The notes beneath the pieces were generated by a model, which did not search any database, was not told where the DNA came from, and was given only the letters and a program-made list of their open reading frames with translations. This document shows, in pieces, positions 42,257 to 53,079 of a DNA stretch of 64,000 nucleotides; within the stretch, counting starts at the first letter, position 1; every line of letters begins with the position of its first letter. A program made the position numbers and the translations under genes. Location: NCBI RefSeq assembly GCF_025917685.1, contig NZ_CP089518.1, forward strand, positions 3,411,001-3,475,000. The letters run 5' to 3'. This stretch comes from Bacillus cereus (lineage in GTDB: Bacteria; Bacillota; Bacilli; Bacillales; Bacillaceae_G).

Positions 42257-43026
42257 TTTGCTGCCACCCCTAATAATGCGCTTTTCTGAGCTACGTCCCC
42301 ATAAATTTCAGCGAATTTTTCATCCGTTGCCGCTTCTACTAATCCATCAAAAACAATTTCACCAGCATGTAATCCGATAATACGAGTAGCATATTGCCTC
42401 GCTAAATCAATAGAATGTAAATTTACAATTGTCGTAATTCCGAAATCTTCATTAATTTTCTTCAAATCATCCATTACTTGCTTTGTTGTCAGTGGATCTA
42501 ACGAAGCAACAGGCTCATCTGCCAATATGATTTTTGCTTCTTGTGCCAATGCTCTAGCAATTGATACACGTTGCTGTTGTCCCCCTGATAATTCATCAGC
42601 TCGTGCATATGCTTTTTCTGAGATATTCACTCTATTCAACGCCTGGAATGCAAGCTCCACATCTTCTTTCGGAAACAGACCTAACGTTGTACGCAATGTA
42701 GAATGATATCCAACCCGCCCAGCTAATACATTCTTCAGTACCGTTGATCGCTTCACAAGATTAAAGCTTTGAAAAATCATACCAATATCTCGGCGCATGC
42801 GTCGTAATCCTTTTCCTTTTGCAGCAGTAATAGACTCCCCTTCAATAATAATTTCACCTTCTGTGATCTCATGAAGGCGATTTACCGACCTGAGAAGTGT
42901 AGATTTTCCAGCCCCGGATAGCCCGACCATTACAACAAACTCACCTTTTTGAATTTTCAAGTTTATATTATTCAATCCTTTTGTACCATTCGGATACACT
43001 TTGGAAACATTTCGAAACTCTATCAC
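42253..43026 (-). CDS. phnC: Phosphonate/phosphate ABC transporter ATPase PhnC
   Basis: A 257-residue ATPase: Walker [10 protein letters not shown] near residue 37, signature [16 protein letters not shown] near 146, Walker [13 protein letters not shown]. The [26 protein letters not shown] segment is typical of PhnC. Starts with GTG after AAGGTAGG. It energises the PhnD/PhnE importer. Substrate may be phosphonate, phosphite or phosphate; no C-P lyase genes are present here. Confidence 0.94.
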   Translation of the reverse strand: MIEFRNVSKVYPNGTKGLNNINLKIQKGEFVVMVGLSGAGKSTLLRSVNRLHEITEGEIIIEGESITAAKGKGLRRMRRDIGMIFQSFNLVKRSTVLKNVLAGRVGYHSTLRTTLGLFPKEDVELAFQALNRVNISEKAYARADELSGGQQQRVSIARALAQEAKIILADEPVASLDPLTTKQVMDDLKKINEDFGITTIVNLHSIDLARQYATRIIGLHAGEIVFDGLVEAATDEKFAEIYGDVAQKSALLGVAAK

Positions 43027-43121
43027 ACATCTTACCTACCTTCTATGTATTATCAATAACTGAAAAACGGCAAACTAACTGAAATTACACACTTTCCAGT
43101 TAGTCGCCATTTCCATATGTA

Positions 43122-44060
43122 TTATTGCGTTTTCACTTTCTTTCCATATTCACGAACGATATCAAATTTACTATCATCAGATTTAACATATCCTTCATGT
43201 GAGTATACTTCTTTAATGATTTTGTGCCCTTCCTCATTCTTTCCTATTTCAATGAAAGCATCTTGTAATTTCTTGCTCCACTCTGCATCTAAATCAGAGC
43301 GTACAGAAATCGTATCGTTTGGAATTTTCTCCGTAAATTTTACTATTTTCGTTTGATCGAATATATTCGGATAATCTTTTTTTACAATATTGCGAGCATC
43401 TTGGAATACAACAGCTGCATCTACATCACCATTTAAAAGAGCAATAAGTGACTGATCATGACCTTTTAATGTAACAGGTTTCACATCTTTCAACGGATCA
43501 ATTCCCTCTTTTAACAACACCGCTGCCGGCCATACGTAGCCTGCTGATGATGTAACATCTTGATAGCCAATTTTTTTACCTTTTAAATCTTTTACACTAT
43601 TAATATTAGAATCTTTCTTAACAACAAACTCTGATTTATAAACATCTACTAAATCCTTTGTGGGAGCTCCGGTTTCATCATCCACCCCAAAACGTTGCGC
43701 CTGTAAAATTACGTTTGCAGCCTTCTTCTCATGTGCTAACACATACGCTGTTGGAGGTAAAAAGCCTACATCTACTTGCTTAGATGCCATCGCTTCTACA
43801 ATTGTATTGTAATTCGTTGAAATACTAACTTTTACCGGAATGTTTAATTTATCACTTAATAGCTTTTCCAATGGTTTTGCCTTCGCCTCTAACGTATCTG
43901 CATTTTGAGAAGGAACAAATTGAACATTTAGCGTCTTCGGTACATAACCTTTTTTCGTATCTTCATTTTTACTTGCACTTGATTCCTTCGTTCCACATCC
44001 ACTTAATAATCCCGCTGCTAGTACAACTGTTGTACTCATTGCAAAAACTTTTTTCAACAT
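43122..44060 (-). CDS. phnD: Phosphonate/phosphate-binding lipoprotein PhnD
   Basis: A 312-residue solute-binding lipoprotein. Signal MLKKVFAMSTTVVLAAGLLSGC ends in a lipobox (Cys 22). The mature domain has VDVGFLPPTAYVLAHEK and DVTSSAGYVWPA, the oxyanion-binding segments of the PhnD family. I set the start at the ATG at 44060 after GGAGG. First gene of phnDCEE; divergent from a PHO-box-preceded nucleotidase. Confidence 0.94.
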   Translation of the reverse strand: MLKKVFAMSTTVVLAAGLLSGCGTKESSASKNEDTKKGYVPKTLNVQFVPSQNADTLEAKAKPLEKLLSDKLNIPVKVSISTNYNTIVEAMASKQVDVGFLPPTAYVLAHEKKAANVILQAQRFGVDDETGAPTKDLVDVYKSEFVVKKDSNINSVKDLKGKKIGYQDVTSSAGYVWPAAVLLKEGIDPLKDVKPVTLKGHDQSLIALLNGDVDAAVVFQDARNIVKKDYPNIFDQTKIVKFTEKIPNDTISVRSDLDAEWSKKLQDAFIEIGKNEEGHKIIKEVYSHEGYVKSDDSKFDIVREYGKKVKTQ

Positions 44061-44146
44061 GTTAATGCCTCCATTTTTCGTTGTTATAAAATACCCTTCC
44101 ATAAACATGAAGAAATATATCACACATTTTTACAAATAATTGCTTA

Positions 44147-44185
44147 TTTACAGAATCTTTACACATTCTATACATTCACATTAAA
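44147..44185 (+). promoter_or_regulatory. PHO box (PhoP-binding repeats)
   Basis: TTTACA, TTTACA, TATACA and ATTAAA start at 44147, 44158, 44169 and 44180, exactly 11 bp apart. This is the PhoP-P binding pattern TT(A/T)ACA-N5 of Bacillus phosphate-starvation genes. It stands 55 bp before the nucleotidase start and 87 bp before divergent phnD. Confidence 0.75.
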
Positions 44186-44239
44186 ATTCTTTTCATATAT
44201 TTGATATGATTAATTGAAAGATAACAATAGAAAAGGTGA

Positions 44240-45829
44240 ATGATGTTGAATCAAAATCAAATTGTAACTTTAAATATTTTATTAACAAGTGATATACATG
44301 GTACTGTTTATCCAATTCACTACCAAGATAATTCCAAAGCAGAAATTGGTTTAGCTAAAATTTCTACTCTTATAAAAAAAGAACGTTCTAAAAATAAAAA
44401 CGTTCTTTTAATCGATAACGGGGACTTTATTCAAGGAACTCCATTTACTTATCATTACGCTACATACGAACAGGATAAGAAAAACCCAATGTCCTTATTA
44501 GCAAACCACTTAAGTTACGATGCTGCCGTTATCGGGAATCATGAATTTAATTATGGAATGGATATATTAAATCATGCTGTAGATACTGCAAACTTCCCGT
44601 ACCTATCAGCAAACATTTTAGATAAAAACATAAAAGAACCTTATTTCGGGAAACCATATATAATAAAACGTATCGAATCAAATATGAAAATTGCTATTTT
44701 GGGGGTAACAACGCATTACATCCCAAATTGGGAACAAGCCCATCACATTAAAGATTTACTATTTGAAGACGCATTCGAAACTACAGGAAAATGGGTTTCT
44801 TACATCCGCGAACATGAAAAACCAGATTTACTAGTCGTAGCCTATCACGGAGGATTTGAACGTGATTTACAGACCGGAGTACCAACTGAAGTGTTAACAG
44901 GCGAAAACCAAGGATATGCAATATGTCATGAAATTGAAGGTATAGATATTTTATTAACAGGCCACCAACACCGAGAAATTTCTCACACAACGGCTAACGG
45001 TGTAACAATTTTACAGACTGGATGTAATGGGCAATCAGTTGGAAAAATAACCGTAACCTTCGAAAGAATGGAACAGAAGTGGGTAAAAAAAGAAAGTTAT
45101 TCAGAGTTGTTGACGGTGCAAGGAATTGAGGCAGATCCAGATGTTCTCTCATTAGTATCTGATTATGAAGAGAATACACAAAAATGGCTTGATCAACCTA
45201 TCGGAATCATTCATGGGGACATGCAAATTTCAGATGTTATGCAAACTCGTTTGCAAGACCATCCATTTATTGAATTTATAAATAAAATACAAATGGATAT
45301 AGCTAACGTTTCAATTTCTTGTACAAGCTTATTCCATAATACATCTCCAGGTTTCCCGAAATATGTAACAATGCGTGACATCGTTTCTAATTATATTTAT
45401 CCAAATACATTAAAAGTAATTAGAATAACTGGAGCGGACATAAAAGATGCCCTTGAACTCTCTGCTTCTTATTTCACATTAAATATAGATGGAACTATCA
45501 TCGTAAACCCTGCCTACATAGAACCAAAGCCGCAACACTATAATTACGATATGTGGGAAGGAATTTCGTATGTATTAAACATTTCCAAACCAATTGGCGA
45601 GAGAGTAGAATCTTTACAGTATAAAGGCGCTTCTCTTAATATGAATGAAGAATATGACGTTGTTATGAATAATTATCGTGCAAGCGGTGGCGGGAACTTC
45701 TTTATGTTTCAAAATAAGCCAGTAATAAAAGACATACCAACAGATATGTCTGAACTTATCGCTAACTATATATTGAAGCATAAAAGGATAGAAGCAACGA
45801 AAAATGACAACTGGAAAGTTATTAAATAA
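44240..45829 (+). CDS. 5'-nucleotidase / cyclic phosphodiesterase family metallophosphatase
   Basis: A 529-residue two-domain enzyme. The metallophosphatase domain (1-300) shows LTSDIHGTVYP, IDNGDFIQGTP, GNHEFNYGMD and LTGHQHRE as dimetal ligands. The 5'-nucleotidase C-terminal domain runs to the end, with NNYRASGGGNF near residue 478 forming the nucleotide-binding pocket. No signal peptide or wall anchor is seen, unlike most members, so it is probably cytoplasmic like YunD. The PHO box upstream suggests scavenging phosphate from nucleotides. Either of two adjacent ATGs could start it. Confidence 0.9.
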   Translation: MMLNQNQIVTLNILLTSDIHGTVYPIHYQDNSKAEIGLAKISTLIKKERSKNKNVLLIDNGDFIQGTPFTYHYATYEQDKKNPMSLLANHLSYDAAVIGNHEFNYGMDILNHAVDTANFPYLSANILDKNIKEPYFGKPYIIKRIESNMKIAILGVTTHYIPNWEQAHHIKDLLFEDAFETTGKWVSYIREHEKPDLLVVAYHGGFERDLQTGVPTEVLTGENQGYAICHEIEGIDILLTGHQHREISHTTANGVTILQTGCNGQSVGKITVTFERMEQKWVKKESYSELLTVQGIEADPDVLSLVSDYEENTQKWLDQPIGIIHGDMQISDVMQTRLQDHPFIEFINKIQMDIANVSISCTSLFHNTSPGFPKYVTMRDIVSNYIYPNTLKVIRITGADIKDALELSASYFTLNIDGTIIVNPAYIEPKPQHYNYDMWEGISYVLNISKPIGERVESLQYKGASLNMNEEYDVVMNNYRASGGGNFFMFQNKPVIKDIPTDMSELIANYILKHKRIEATKNDNWKVIK

Positions 45830-45846
45830 CGATTTTAACAAATAAA

Positions 45847-45869
45847 AAAAGATGGGCTGCGCCCATCTT

Positions 45870-45871
<2 letters not shown>
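45847..45871. terminator. Convergent terminator
   Basis: GATGGGC / GCCCATC stem with A and T runs between the nucleotidase and ynzC genes. Confidence 0.8.
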
Positions 45872-46127
<256 letters not shown>

Positions 46128-46154
46128 TCAAAACTGATTATTATCATACAATAG

Positions 46155-46841
<687 letters not shown>

Positions 46842-46871
46842 TTATAGTGTATCATAAATTCGCCTTTCGTT

Positions 46872-46885
46872 CGAACTTATGTTTG
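46872..46885. promoter_or_regulatory. LexA (DinR/Cheo) box
   Basis: CGAACTTATGTTTG matches the Bacillus SOS operator pattern CGAAC-N4-GTTYG. It sits in the 140-bp divergent region between yneB and lexA, so LexA should repress both sides. Confidence 0.75.
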
Positions 46886-46952
46886 TAGAATGTTTTTTCG
46901 CATGTTATACTTAATAATAAGAAAAATGAAAGAAAACGAGGTGTTAGAAAAC

Positions 46953-47573
46953 ATGGAAAAGTTAACGAAACGCCAGCAAGACATTCTCGACTTTATTAAG
47001 CTAAAAGTACAAGAAAAAGGATATCCACCTTCCGTACGCGAAATCGGTCAAGCAGTCGGCCTCGCTTCTAGTTCTACAGTGCACGGACATTTATCACGAC
47101 TAGAAGAAAAAGGATATATTCGACGCGATCCAACAAAACCACGCGCAATTGAAATTTTAGGTGACAACCGAATGGAAACAGAAACACAATCTGTTATTCA
47201 AGTTCCAATCGTCGGAAAGGTTACTGCCGGTTTACCGATTACAGCAGTCGAAAGTGTAGAAGATCACTTCCCACTTCCAGCTAGTATTGTTGCTGGAGCA
47301 GATCAAGTGTTTATGTTACGCATTTCTGGAGATAGCATGATTGAAGCTGGTATCTTTGATGGTGATTTAGTTGTTGTTCGCCAGCAACAGTCTGCATACA
47401 ACGGTGAAATTGTAGTTGCTTTAACAGAAGATAACGAAGCAACTGTTAAACGTTTCTACAAAGAAAAAGACCACTTCCGTCTACAACCGGAAAACTCTTC
47501 TCTAGAACCTATCATTTTAAAACAAGTGTCAGTTATCGGAAAAGTAATTGGCGTATATCGTGATTTACATTAA
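46953..47573 (+). CDS. lexA: SOS repressor LexA
   Basis: A 206-residue repressor. The N-terminal winged helix (1-70) has [25 protein letters not shown]. The self-cleavage bond is Ala92-Gly93 in VTAGLP, and the catalytic dyad is Ser128 (GDSM) and Lys166 (ATVKRF). I placed the start at the ATG at 46953, behind GAGGTG; the upstream frame overlaps the promoter. The LexA box upstream indicates autoregulation. Confidence 0.98.
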   Translation: MEKLTKRQQDILDFIKLKVQEKGYPPSVREIGQAVGLASSSTVHGHLSRLEEKGYIRRDPTKPRAIEILGDNRMETETQSVIQVPIVGKVTAGLPITAVESVEDHFPLPASIVAGADQVFMLRISGDSMIEAGIFDGDLVVVRQQQSAYNGEIVVALTEDNEATVKRFYKEKDHFRLQPENSSLEPIILKQVSVIGKVIGVYRDLH

Positions 47574-47580
47574 AAATAAT

Positions 47581-47627
47581 AAAAAGAAGATAATCCCCTT
47601 ATTTATATAGGGCATTATCTTCTTTTT
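47581..47627. terminator. lexA / DUF4097 convergent terminator
   Basis: AAAAAGAAGATAAT pairs with ATTATCTTCTTTTT with an inner CCC/GGG pair. Confidence 0.8.
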
Positions 47628-47676
47628 ATATTTTGATAGATTTCCGTTCACTCAAAAGAATGCATTACCTTAATTA

Positions 47677-48480
47677 TCAACGCGTTTCAATAGTAACATC
47701 TCCAGCAGCTGTTTTACCGCTAATTTTTTTACTCCCATTACCAATTGTTATATTTTGATTTTCTTCATTAAAAATTGTCACGTCTCCAGCAGCACTTTGC
47801 CCCGTTATAACTGCATCTTGTGGTTTTTCCAACAAAGTAATATCTACATCGCCAGCAGTTGAACTTGCCTCTGCATCATATTTAGGATCATGATCCATAA
47901 TATTTACATCCCCGCTAGCCGTTTTTGCTGTTACTTTCCCTATTACTTTTTTAAAGCTCACCTCACCAGCTTTTGTAGATCCCTCCACACTCTTAGCTGT
48001 TACATGTTTCAAATCTACTTCTCCAGCGAGTGTTCCAACACTTACGCGATCACTTTTCACATCACTTATTTCTACTTGTCCAGCGGATGAATTCACTTTT
48101 ATCCCTTGGTAAGAACGTTCAGGCACAAGTATAGTCACTGTAGGCGTTTGAAAATTGAAAGTGAAAAATGAAAAATCAAATGAGACACCTTTCTCTATTT
48201 CTCCTTTAATTTTTAATGTGTCACCATCCTCCACAATACGAATCTCTTGCTTACGTAAATCACCTGATTGCTTTACATAAAAAGTGGAATCAGGTGATTT
48301 TTGGACAATGATATCCCCAGCATCTAACTTAACTTCTATATTTTTTAGTGTTTCGTTTTTAATTACTTCTTCTTTATCGCCTTTTTCTGCAGTTTTTACT
48401 GCCTTTTCATATGTTTGTGAAATTCCTATTACCCCAATAATGATACAAGCGATAGCTACTAATAATACTTTTTTCATCAT
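47677..48480 (-). CDS. DUF4097 beta-strand repeat protein (LiaG-like)
   Basis: A 267-residue protein with an N-terminal signal or anchor helix (4-22) and a DUF4097 beta-solenoid-like domain. The domain is marked by repeated SAAGDVTI/TAGEVDLK/TASGDVNI units about 20 residues apart from 130 on. It resembles LiaG, encoded beside envelope-stress systems. It is the last gene of the PadR-DUF1700-DUF4097 operon, adjacent to the DUF1700 gene. The role is probably envelope stress sensing, unproven. Confidence 0.85.
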   Translation of the reverse strand: MMKKVLLVAIACIIIGVIGISQTYEKAVKTAEKGDKEEVIKNETLKNIEVKLDAGDIIVQKSPDSTFYVKQSGDLRKQEIRIVEDGDTLKIKGEIEKGVSFDFSFFTFNFQTPTVTILVPERSYQGIKVNSSAGQVEISDVKSDRVSVGTLAGEVDLKHVTAKSVEGSTKAGEVSFKKVIGKVTAKTASGDVNIMDHDPKYDAEASSTAGDVDITLLEKPQDAVITGQSAAGDVTIFNEENQNITIGNGSKKISGKTAAGDVTIETR

Positions 48481-49023
48481 CTACTCCCCTTTTATCATTT
48501 TGAAGTTCCATATTACATATCGTACACACAATCTTTTAAACCACTTCGTACTATAATAAGCTGCAATACATAACAACAAACCTACTCCAACAAACGTTAT
48601 ACTAACGAAAAGATCCAACCATATAAACGTACCCATGAATATTTTTATAATAACGAAAAATGGTGTCACTACACTAGCAATTCCACCGCCCCAAAAGGAA
48701 AATATAAAAGCTATAATTGCAACTAACGGGCCTAACACAATAATAAAATTAAACAAACTAAGTCCAACCACTGCCATGACAGCTCTTGTTACATTTGAAG
48801 TCGACGGATCTTTTTTCATTTCATCAAATCGATACATCGCAAGTAAGTCTTTCGCAATTACTTTCGGAGAGCCAAGACCCTTTATTATTTCTGATTCAGT
48901 TTTCCCCTCTTCTATCCCAAACTGAAAGTGCTCTTCATAATCGAATAAAATATCTTGTCTCTCTTCTTCTGGTAACTTCCTAAGATAACTTGATAATTCT
49001 TTAAGAAACCGTTCTTTACTCAT
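48481..49023 (-). CDS. DUF1700 membrane protein
   Basis: A 180-residue protein. Its N-terminal cytoplasmic part, [21 protein letters not shown] plus a [33 protein letters not shown] segment, is the DUF1700 signature. Three to four transmembrane helices follow. The ATG at 49023 overlaps the padR stop by 8 bp. DUF1700 and DUF4097 proteins regularly occur with PadR repressors and are thought to form an envelope-stress module. Confidence 0.88.
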   Translation of the reverse strand: MSKERFLKELSSYLRKLPEEERQDILFDYEEHFQFGIEEGKTESEIIKGLGSPKVIAKDLLAMYRFDEMKKDPSTSNVTRAVMAVVGLSLFNFIIVLGPLVAIIAFIFSFWGGGIASVVTPFFVIIKIFMGTFIWLDLFVSITFVGVGLLLCIAAYYSTKWFKRLCVRYVIWNFKMIKGE

Positions 49024-49339
49024 CCCATTCCACCCCTTCAATAATTTCTTGAACACCTTTAGCAAAATCGCGCCACTCTGTTACTAATAAAGTAAGTTGC
49101 CTCTCTCCTTGCTCTGTTAGTTGATAATATTTACGGGGCGGTCCTTCCGTGGATTCTTTTAAATATGTTTGAAAATATTCCTCTTTCGTTAAACGACGTA
49201 ATAGCGGATATACAGAACCTTCCGATATTAAAAATTTATTTGAAATTTGCTGAACAAGTTCATAACCATAACTATCTTTACGTTTCACAAGTGCCAAAAC
49301 ACATAGTTCTAACACACCTTTTTTAAATTGAACGTTCAA
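49016..49339 (-). CDS. PadR-family transcriptional repressor
   Basis: A 107-residue winged-helix protein typical of PadR-s1: [27 protein letters not shown], then [20 protein letters not shown] and the wing [14 protein letters not shown] prefer the TTG at 49339, six bases after GGGGGA, over one two codons upstream. Operators lie in the promoter just ahead, so autorepression is likely. Confidence 0.9.
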   Translation of the reverse strand: MNVQFKKGVLELCVLALVKRKDSYGYELVQQISNKFLISEGSVYPLLRRLTKEEYFQTYLKESTEGPPRKYYQLTEQGERQLTLLVTEWRDFAKGVQEIIEGVEWDE

Positions 49340-49363
49340 GGACAATCCCCCTTTCTTATTTTA

Positions 49364-49430
49364 GTACTGTTCAGTACACGGTACCTGTTTCATCCATAAT
49401 ATACCACTTGGTACTGTTCATTGCAAGGTA
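49364..49430 (-). promoter_or_regulatory. padR promoter with repeated operators
   Basis: TTGCAA (49421-49426) and TATATT (49398-49403) are separated by 17 bp. Two copies of GTACTGTTCA (49364 and 49411), each followed by a further GTAC half-site, surround it. These dyads (GTAC-N-GTAC) are plausible PadR sites. Confidence 0.6.
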
Positions 49431-49471
49431 CTTAATTATATTCATTCCCAAAATTTAGAAAACATATATAT

Positions 49472-49522
49472 AAAAGCCCGAATAAGATCCTGTTATAAAA
49501 CTGATCATTACTCGAGCTTTTA
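49472..49522 (-). terminator. Terminator of the lasso operon
   Basis: An imperfect long stem, AAAAGCCCGAATAAGATC / GATCATTACTCGAGCTTTT, lies past the ABC exporter gene and is followed by T-rich sequence on the minus strand. Confidence 0.6.
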
Positions 49523-49569
49523 TTCGATTCGAACTGCATGAATACAAAACTTCATTCACTCTTTCTCCT

Positions 49570-51369
49570 CTATGAACCCACTTCCATTTGTGACCCTAAT
49601 AAATTTCGAAATACACCTTTTCTTTCTTTAGCTAATTGATTAAATTCACCTATTTGAACAATTTCACCTTTTCCTAAGACAATAACTTGATCTGCGTTGC
49701 GTATAGTAGATAAGCGATGCGCAATAACAACAATAGTCATCGTTCCTTTCAATCTTTCTATTGCTGATTGAATTTTTACTTCATTTTCAGTATCTAATGC
49801 ACTCGTAGCCTCATCTAATACTAAAATCGACGGTTTTCTTAAAATAGCCCGTGCTAGTACAAGCCGCTGGCGTTCACCACCCGAAAGCCTCACCCCTCGA
49901 TCCCCAATCAATGTATCAAGCCCATTTGGAAGCGTTCGTACAAATTCAGAAGCGGCCGCAAACTCTAATGCATCCCAAATTTGTTCTTCACTTGCATTCG
50001 GTTCAATCATCAATAAATTTTCTCTTATGCTTGCATTAAATAAGAAGGGATCTTGTGGTACATAGCTAATAGCCCGCCTTAATGACAATAAATTATCAGT
50101 TGTAAGTGGAATACCATCTATTAACACTTGACCTTTTTCTGGTTGAATTAATCCCATTAAAACATCAATTAATGTACTTTTTCCCGCACCAGAATGCCCC
50201 ACAATGGCCGTCATACTATTTATTGGAATTTGCACATTAATATTTTGAAGTGCGTATAAAGATTCTTGCTTATTATAACGAAAGTAAACATCCTTACACT
50301 CAATACCTCGCTCTATACAAATCGGAGTTATATGTTTTTGCTGATGTATATCCTGCATTTCAATTGCTTCCTTACATTCCTCTTGTAATTCCCATAATGA
50401 CTTAAAAGCAGGAATACTTGCAGCCAGTTGTTCTAAATTTGATTGAATTGTCATGAATCTCGGCCATAGTCTGGAAAAAATGAGGATGATTAATAGTAAT
50501 TGGGTAGTTTGCGCTTGAAACATATTTACTGATAAAAATATAAAAAATGCAATTAATATAGCCATTGAAATTTTATAAAACAATTGAGAGTTTGATCTTA
50601 TTCTCATATACTCCATTTGTTCGCTACTCATCTTTTTTGTTATAGATTGAAACCAATCCAAACGTGATACTTCCAAAGTATTGCTCTTTATATCTTTAAT
50701 TCCATTGAAATGATCTGTTATACCAGAAAGATAGTCTTTTGCCAATTCTGAGGTCTTACCGCCTAGTATTCGTGCTTTTTTTATAAAAACACGAGAAGCT
50801 ACCAAGAATAATAAGCCAAAGACCAAAACAAATATAGTTATTTGGGGAGATAATAAAAACGCAATCCCCACCTGTATAAATGTAAACAGAATAGCAGCTA
50901 ACAATTGTAAAATTAAATTAACCCCATAACTTACACGAGCTAATTCTGTAGTTAATATATTTATTAGATTTGTTTTCCTTTTCTCTAAAAAAAAACTCCA
51001 TTTTGCTTTTAAAATCATACTATATGTTTCTATTCTTAATTCTCGTACAAAAGCTTGTTGCGTTCTCGCATCCCTTAGCGTTATATTTCTTTGTAGTAAA
51101 TTTTGACCTAACACTATTAGTATATATATACCTAAAATGAAAACTAGACTTGTTACTTTAGGAAAATCCTGCAAAAATCTATAGACAGGTGCAATAAAAG
51201 TAGTCTCCTCGCCTATATTAATTATTCCAGTCATACTTATCATAGGAATTAATAAAATAATACCTATCCCTTCAAGTAAACTTATTAAAACCATACCAAA
51301 TAAATTCACATACAGTATTTTTCCCGCTGAAGAGTATAATTTCTTCATAAAATATATAATATGATTCAT
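49570..51369 (-). CDS. Lasso peptide ABC exporter (D protein)
   Basis: A 599-residue fused exporter with a six-helix membrane domain and an ATPase domain: Walker A VGHSGAGKST near residue 397, signature RLSGGERQRLVLARAIL, Walker B ILVLDEATSALD with catalytic Glu. No peptidase C39 domain is present, consistent with leader removal by the separate B2 protease. I placed the start at the ATG at 51369 behind AGGAGGG, 11 bp past the nucleotidyltransferase stop. It probably exports the mature lasso peptide and provides self-immunity. Confidence 0.9.
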   Translation of the reverse strand: MNHIIYFMKKLYSSAGKILYVNLFGMVLISLLEGIGIILLIPMISMTGIINIGEETTFIAPVYRFLQDFPKVTSLVFILGIYILIVLGQNLLQRNITLRDARTQQAFVRELRIETYSMILKAKWSFFLEKRKTNLINILTTELARVSYGVNLILQLLAAILFTFIQVGIAFLLSPQITIFVLVFGLLFLVASRVFIKKARILGGKTSELAKDYLSGITDHFNGIKDIKSNTLEVSRLDWFQSITKKMSSEQMEYMRIRSNSQLFYKISMAILIAFFIFLSVNMFQAQTTQLLLIILIFSRLWPRFMTIQSNLEQLAASIPAFKSLWELQEECKEAIEMQDIHQQKHITPICIERGIECKDVYFRYNKQESLYALQNINVQIPINSMTAIVGHSGAGKSTLIDVLMGLIQPEKGQVLIDGIPLTTDNLLSLRRAISYVPQDPFLFNASIRENLLMIEPNASEEQIWDALEFAAASEFVRTLPNGLDTLIGDRGVRLSGGERQRLVLARAILRKPSILVLDEATSALDTENEVKIQSAIERLKGTMTIVVIAHRLSTIRNADQVIVLGKGEIVQIGEFNQLAKERKGVFRNLLGSQMEVGS

Positions 51370-51380
51370 TGATATCCCTC

Positions 51381-52568
51381 CTATAACAAAGCAAGCTTCT
51401 TTGTTTTCCTCCAAAGACATAAAAACGGACGTAAAGGAAAATATAAAAAATGAAGGAATTTAGGTAACGGTAATGTTTTTGCATCAATTGGATAAGGATA
51501 TAGTTGGCTCATAATATATAAAATCTTTTGCTGATTAGACATTAGTGAAAATAAATGTCGACTATGATAAGTAAGTACTTCTTCAGGGACAGGGTCGGTA
51601 TGCAAGTTTATCATTTGCTTGAAATAAAACAACGCCTCTTGAGCTAACTGCTTTGAATGTTTTTTCGCTACTAATTCCATCGTTCTTTCATCTAGTCGTA
51701 CACCCAGCAATTGAGATGCCAAAATTAATGCTTGTCCTCCTAAATGAAGCATTTGATATTTTCTCATTAATTTATGAATCTCACTCCAATTAAGATCTTG
51801 ATCGACAATTTTTTTTATATCTACTAACCACCGTAATCTGGACCAACCATGTCTAGCACCATGAGATACAAGAAATAAAAATAAATCTTCCTTCCCTAAC
51901 ATATATACAGAATTACTCGTAAGGGTACTTTTTCTTTTGCTTCCCCAAAGCTCTTCAAACCCAGGTTCTTTACCCGGTCCGGGGTTTAGCCTCCAATGAA
52001 TTTCAACTTTGATCCGCTTTATTGGATGAAAAAATGTTATATGATGATGCCTCCATTTCCAATCATTTAATATCGTTTGAATATAATCATCTTTTACATA
52101 CCCCTGCTCTAAAAGTAGTATTTCTACTTCCTCTAAATTTTGAATTGGAATAAGAACGTCCAAATCACAGGATGTTCGTAAAGAAATATCTCCATATAAG
52201 TCCTGAGATAGTACAGGTCCTTTTAAAAAAATCATACGAATCTCATTTTCATTACATAGTTTATTTATTCGTTCCATTTCAGCACTTAAATAAAGCATTT
52301 GAAATGTATTTTTTTTATATTTTCTATTCAAGGTTTGTACAATATGTGAAGGAATTAGTTCCTCATCCACCTGTTTAAGTTTTTGATATATCACCGGATA
52401 AACGCGATGATGCACAGCTTGCTCAAGAAATACCTCCCAATCAATATCCAAAAACCATTCATTACTGTAAGTTTGCACTGTTTCGTCATCTTGTAACTTC
52501 AAAATTGCAAAAAGAAGTTTCAATTCCTTAGACATGAACTCTACATTAAGACCAAAATCTTTCTCCAT
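51381..52568 (-). CDS. Lasso cluster nucleotidyltransferase-family protein (N protein)
   Basis: A 395-residue protein of the NTP_transf_5 (PF14907-type) family. The core motif is IFLKGPVLSQDLYGDISLR (residues 113-131) followed by CDLDVLI (134-140), whose paired Asp residues would hold the metals. Homologues sit in paeninodin/pseudomycoidin-type lasso clusters, where they are linked to further modification of the phosphorylated C-terminal Ser. The ATG at 52568 follows AAAGGAG, which overlaps the end of B2. The reaction in this strain is unproven. Confidence 0.85.
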   Translation of the reverse strand: MEKDFGLNVEFMSKELKLLFAILKLQDDETVQTYSNEWFLDIDWEVFLEQAVHHRVYPVIYQKLKQVDEELIPSHIVQTLNRKYKKNTFQMLYLSAEMERINKLCNENEIRMIFLKGPVLSQDLYGDISLRTSCDLDVLIPIQNLEEVEILLLEQGYVKDDYIQTILNDWKWRHHHITFFHPIKRIKVEIHWRLNPGPGKEPGFEELWGSKRKSTLTSNSVYMLGKEDLFLFLVSHGARHGWSRLRWLVDIKKIVDQDLNWSEIHKLMRKYQMLHLGGQALILASQLLGVRLDERTMELVAKKHSKQLAQEALFYFKQMINLHTDPVPEEVLTYHSRHLFSLMSNQQKILYIMSQLYPYPIDAKTLPLPKFLHFLYFPLRPFLCLWRKTKKLALL

Positions 52569-52569
52569 T

Positions 52570-53043
52570 TTATTCTCCTTTAATAATGTCCTCACTTAGC
52601 CTCTTTGCAAATGATCCAACGACAGTAAATCTCTCCATTCCTTCTGATCCAGTAACATAAAAAGAACCGCTCCGTAACCATGCATGTGCAATTAATTCCC
52701 CATGACTATCCTTAGCAGTTCCTAAATAAAGAGTACTCTCAATGTGACGTTTTTCAAGCATTTTCATCCCAGCTATAGCTTTAACGAGACATTGACTTTC
52801 CCAAAAAGTATACCGACTCATAATAGAAATAGCTTCAGACACCTTCTTTAGTGTATCCCCGTGTGGCTGAATTTGGGCAACTGATGTTTCGTTCATGTAA
52901 TCCCCTAAAGAAGGTGCAACTTTGGAAAAGGTAATACTTTTTAGTACACGCGCCCATCCTAAAAAAATAAAAGCCTCTAAAAATAAAAGCTTTGTTTCCG
53001 TGTTCAGTGATAAAAATACTCTTAACCTTTTCACAATATTCAT
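52570..53043 (-). CDS. Lasso peptide leader protease (B2)
   Basis: A 157-residue transglutaminase-like Cys protease (PF13471-type). It removes the leader peptide so that the cyclase can close the ring. Catalytic Cys 85 lies in WESQCLVKAIAGMKML and His 120 in ELIAHAWLRSG; the third acidic residue is not obvious. The N-terminal helical region is typical. It follows B1 by 36 bp. Its split from the RRE domain (B1) is the usual Firmicute arrangement. Confidence 0.92.
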   Translation of the reverse strand: MNIVKRLRVFLSLNTETKLLFLEAFIFLGWARVLKSITFSKVAPSLGDYMNETSVAQIQPHGDTLKKVSEAISIMSRYTFWESQCLVKAIAGMKMLEKRHIESTLYLGTAKDSHGELIAHAWLRSGSFYVTGSEGMERFTVVGSFAKRLSEDIIKGE

Positions 53044-53079
53044 TAATTCCTTCCTAACAGTTCTCTTGAAATTACGAAT

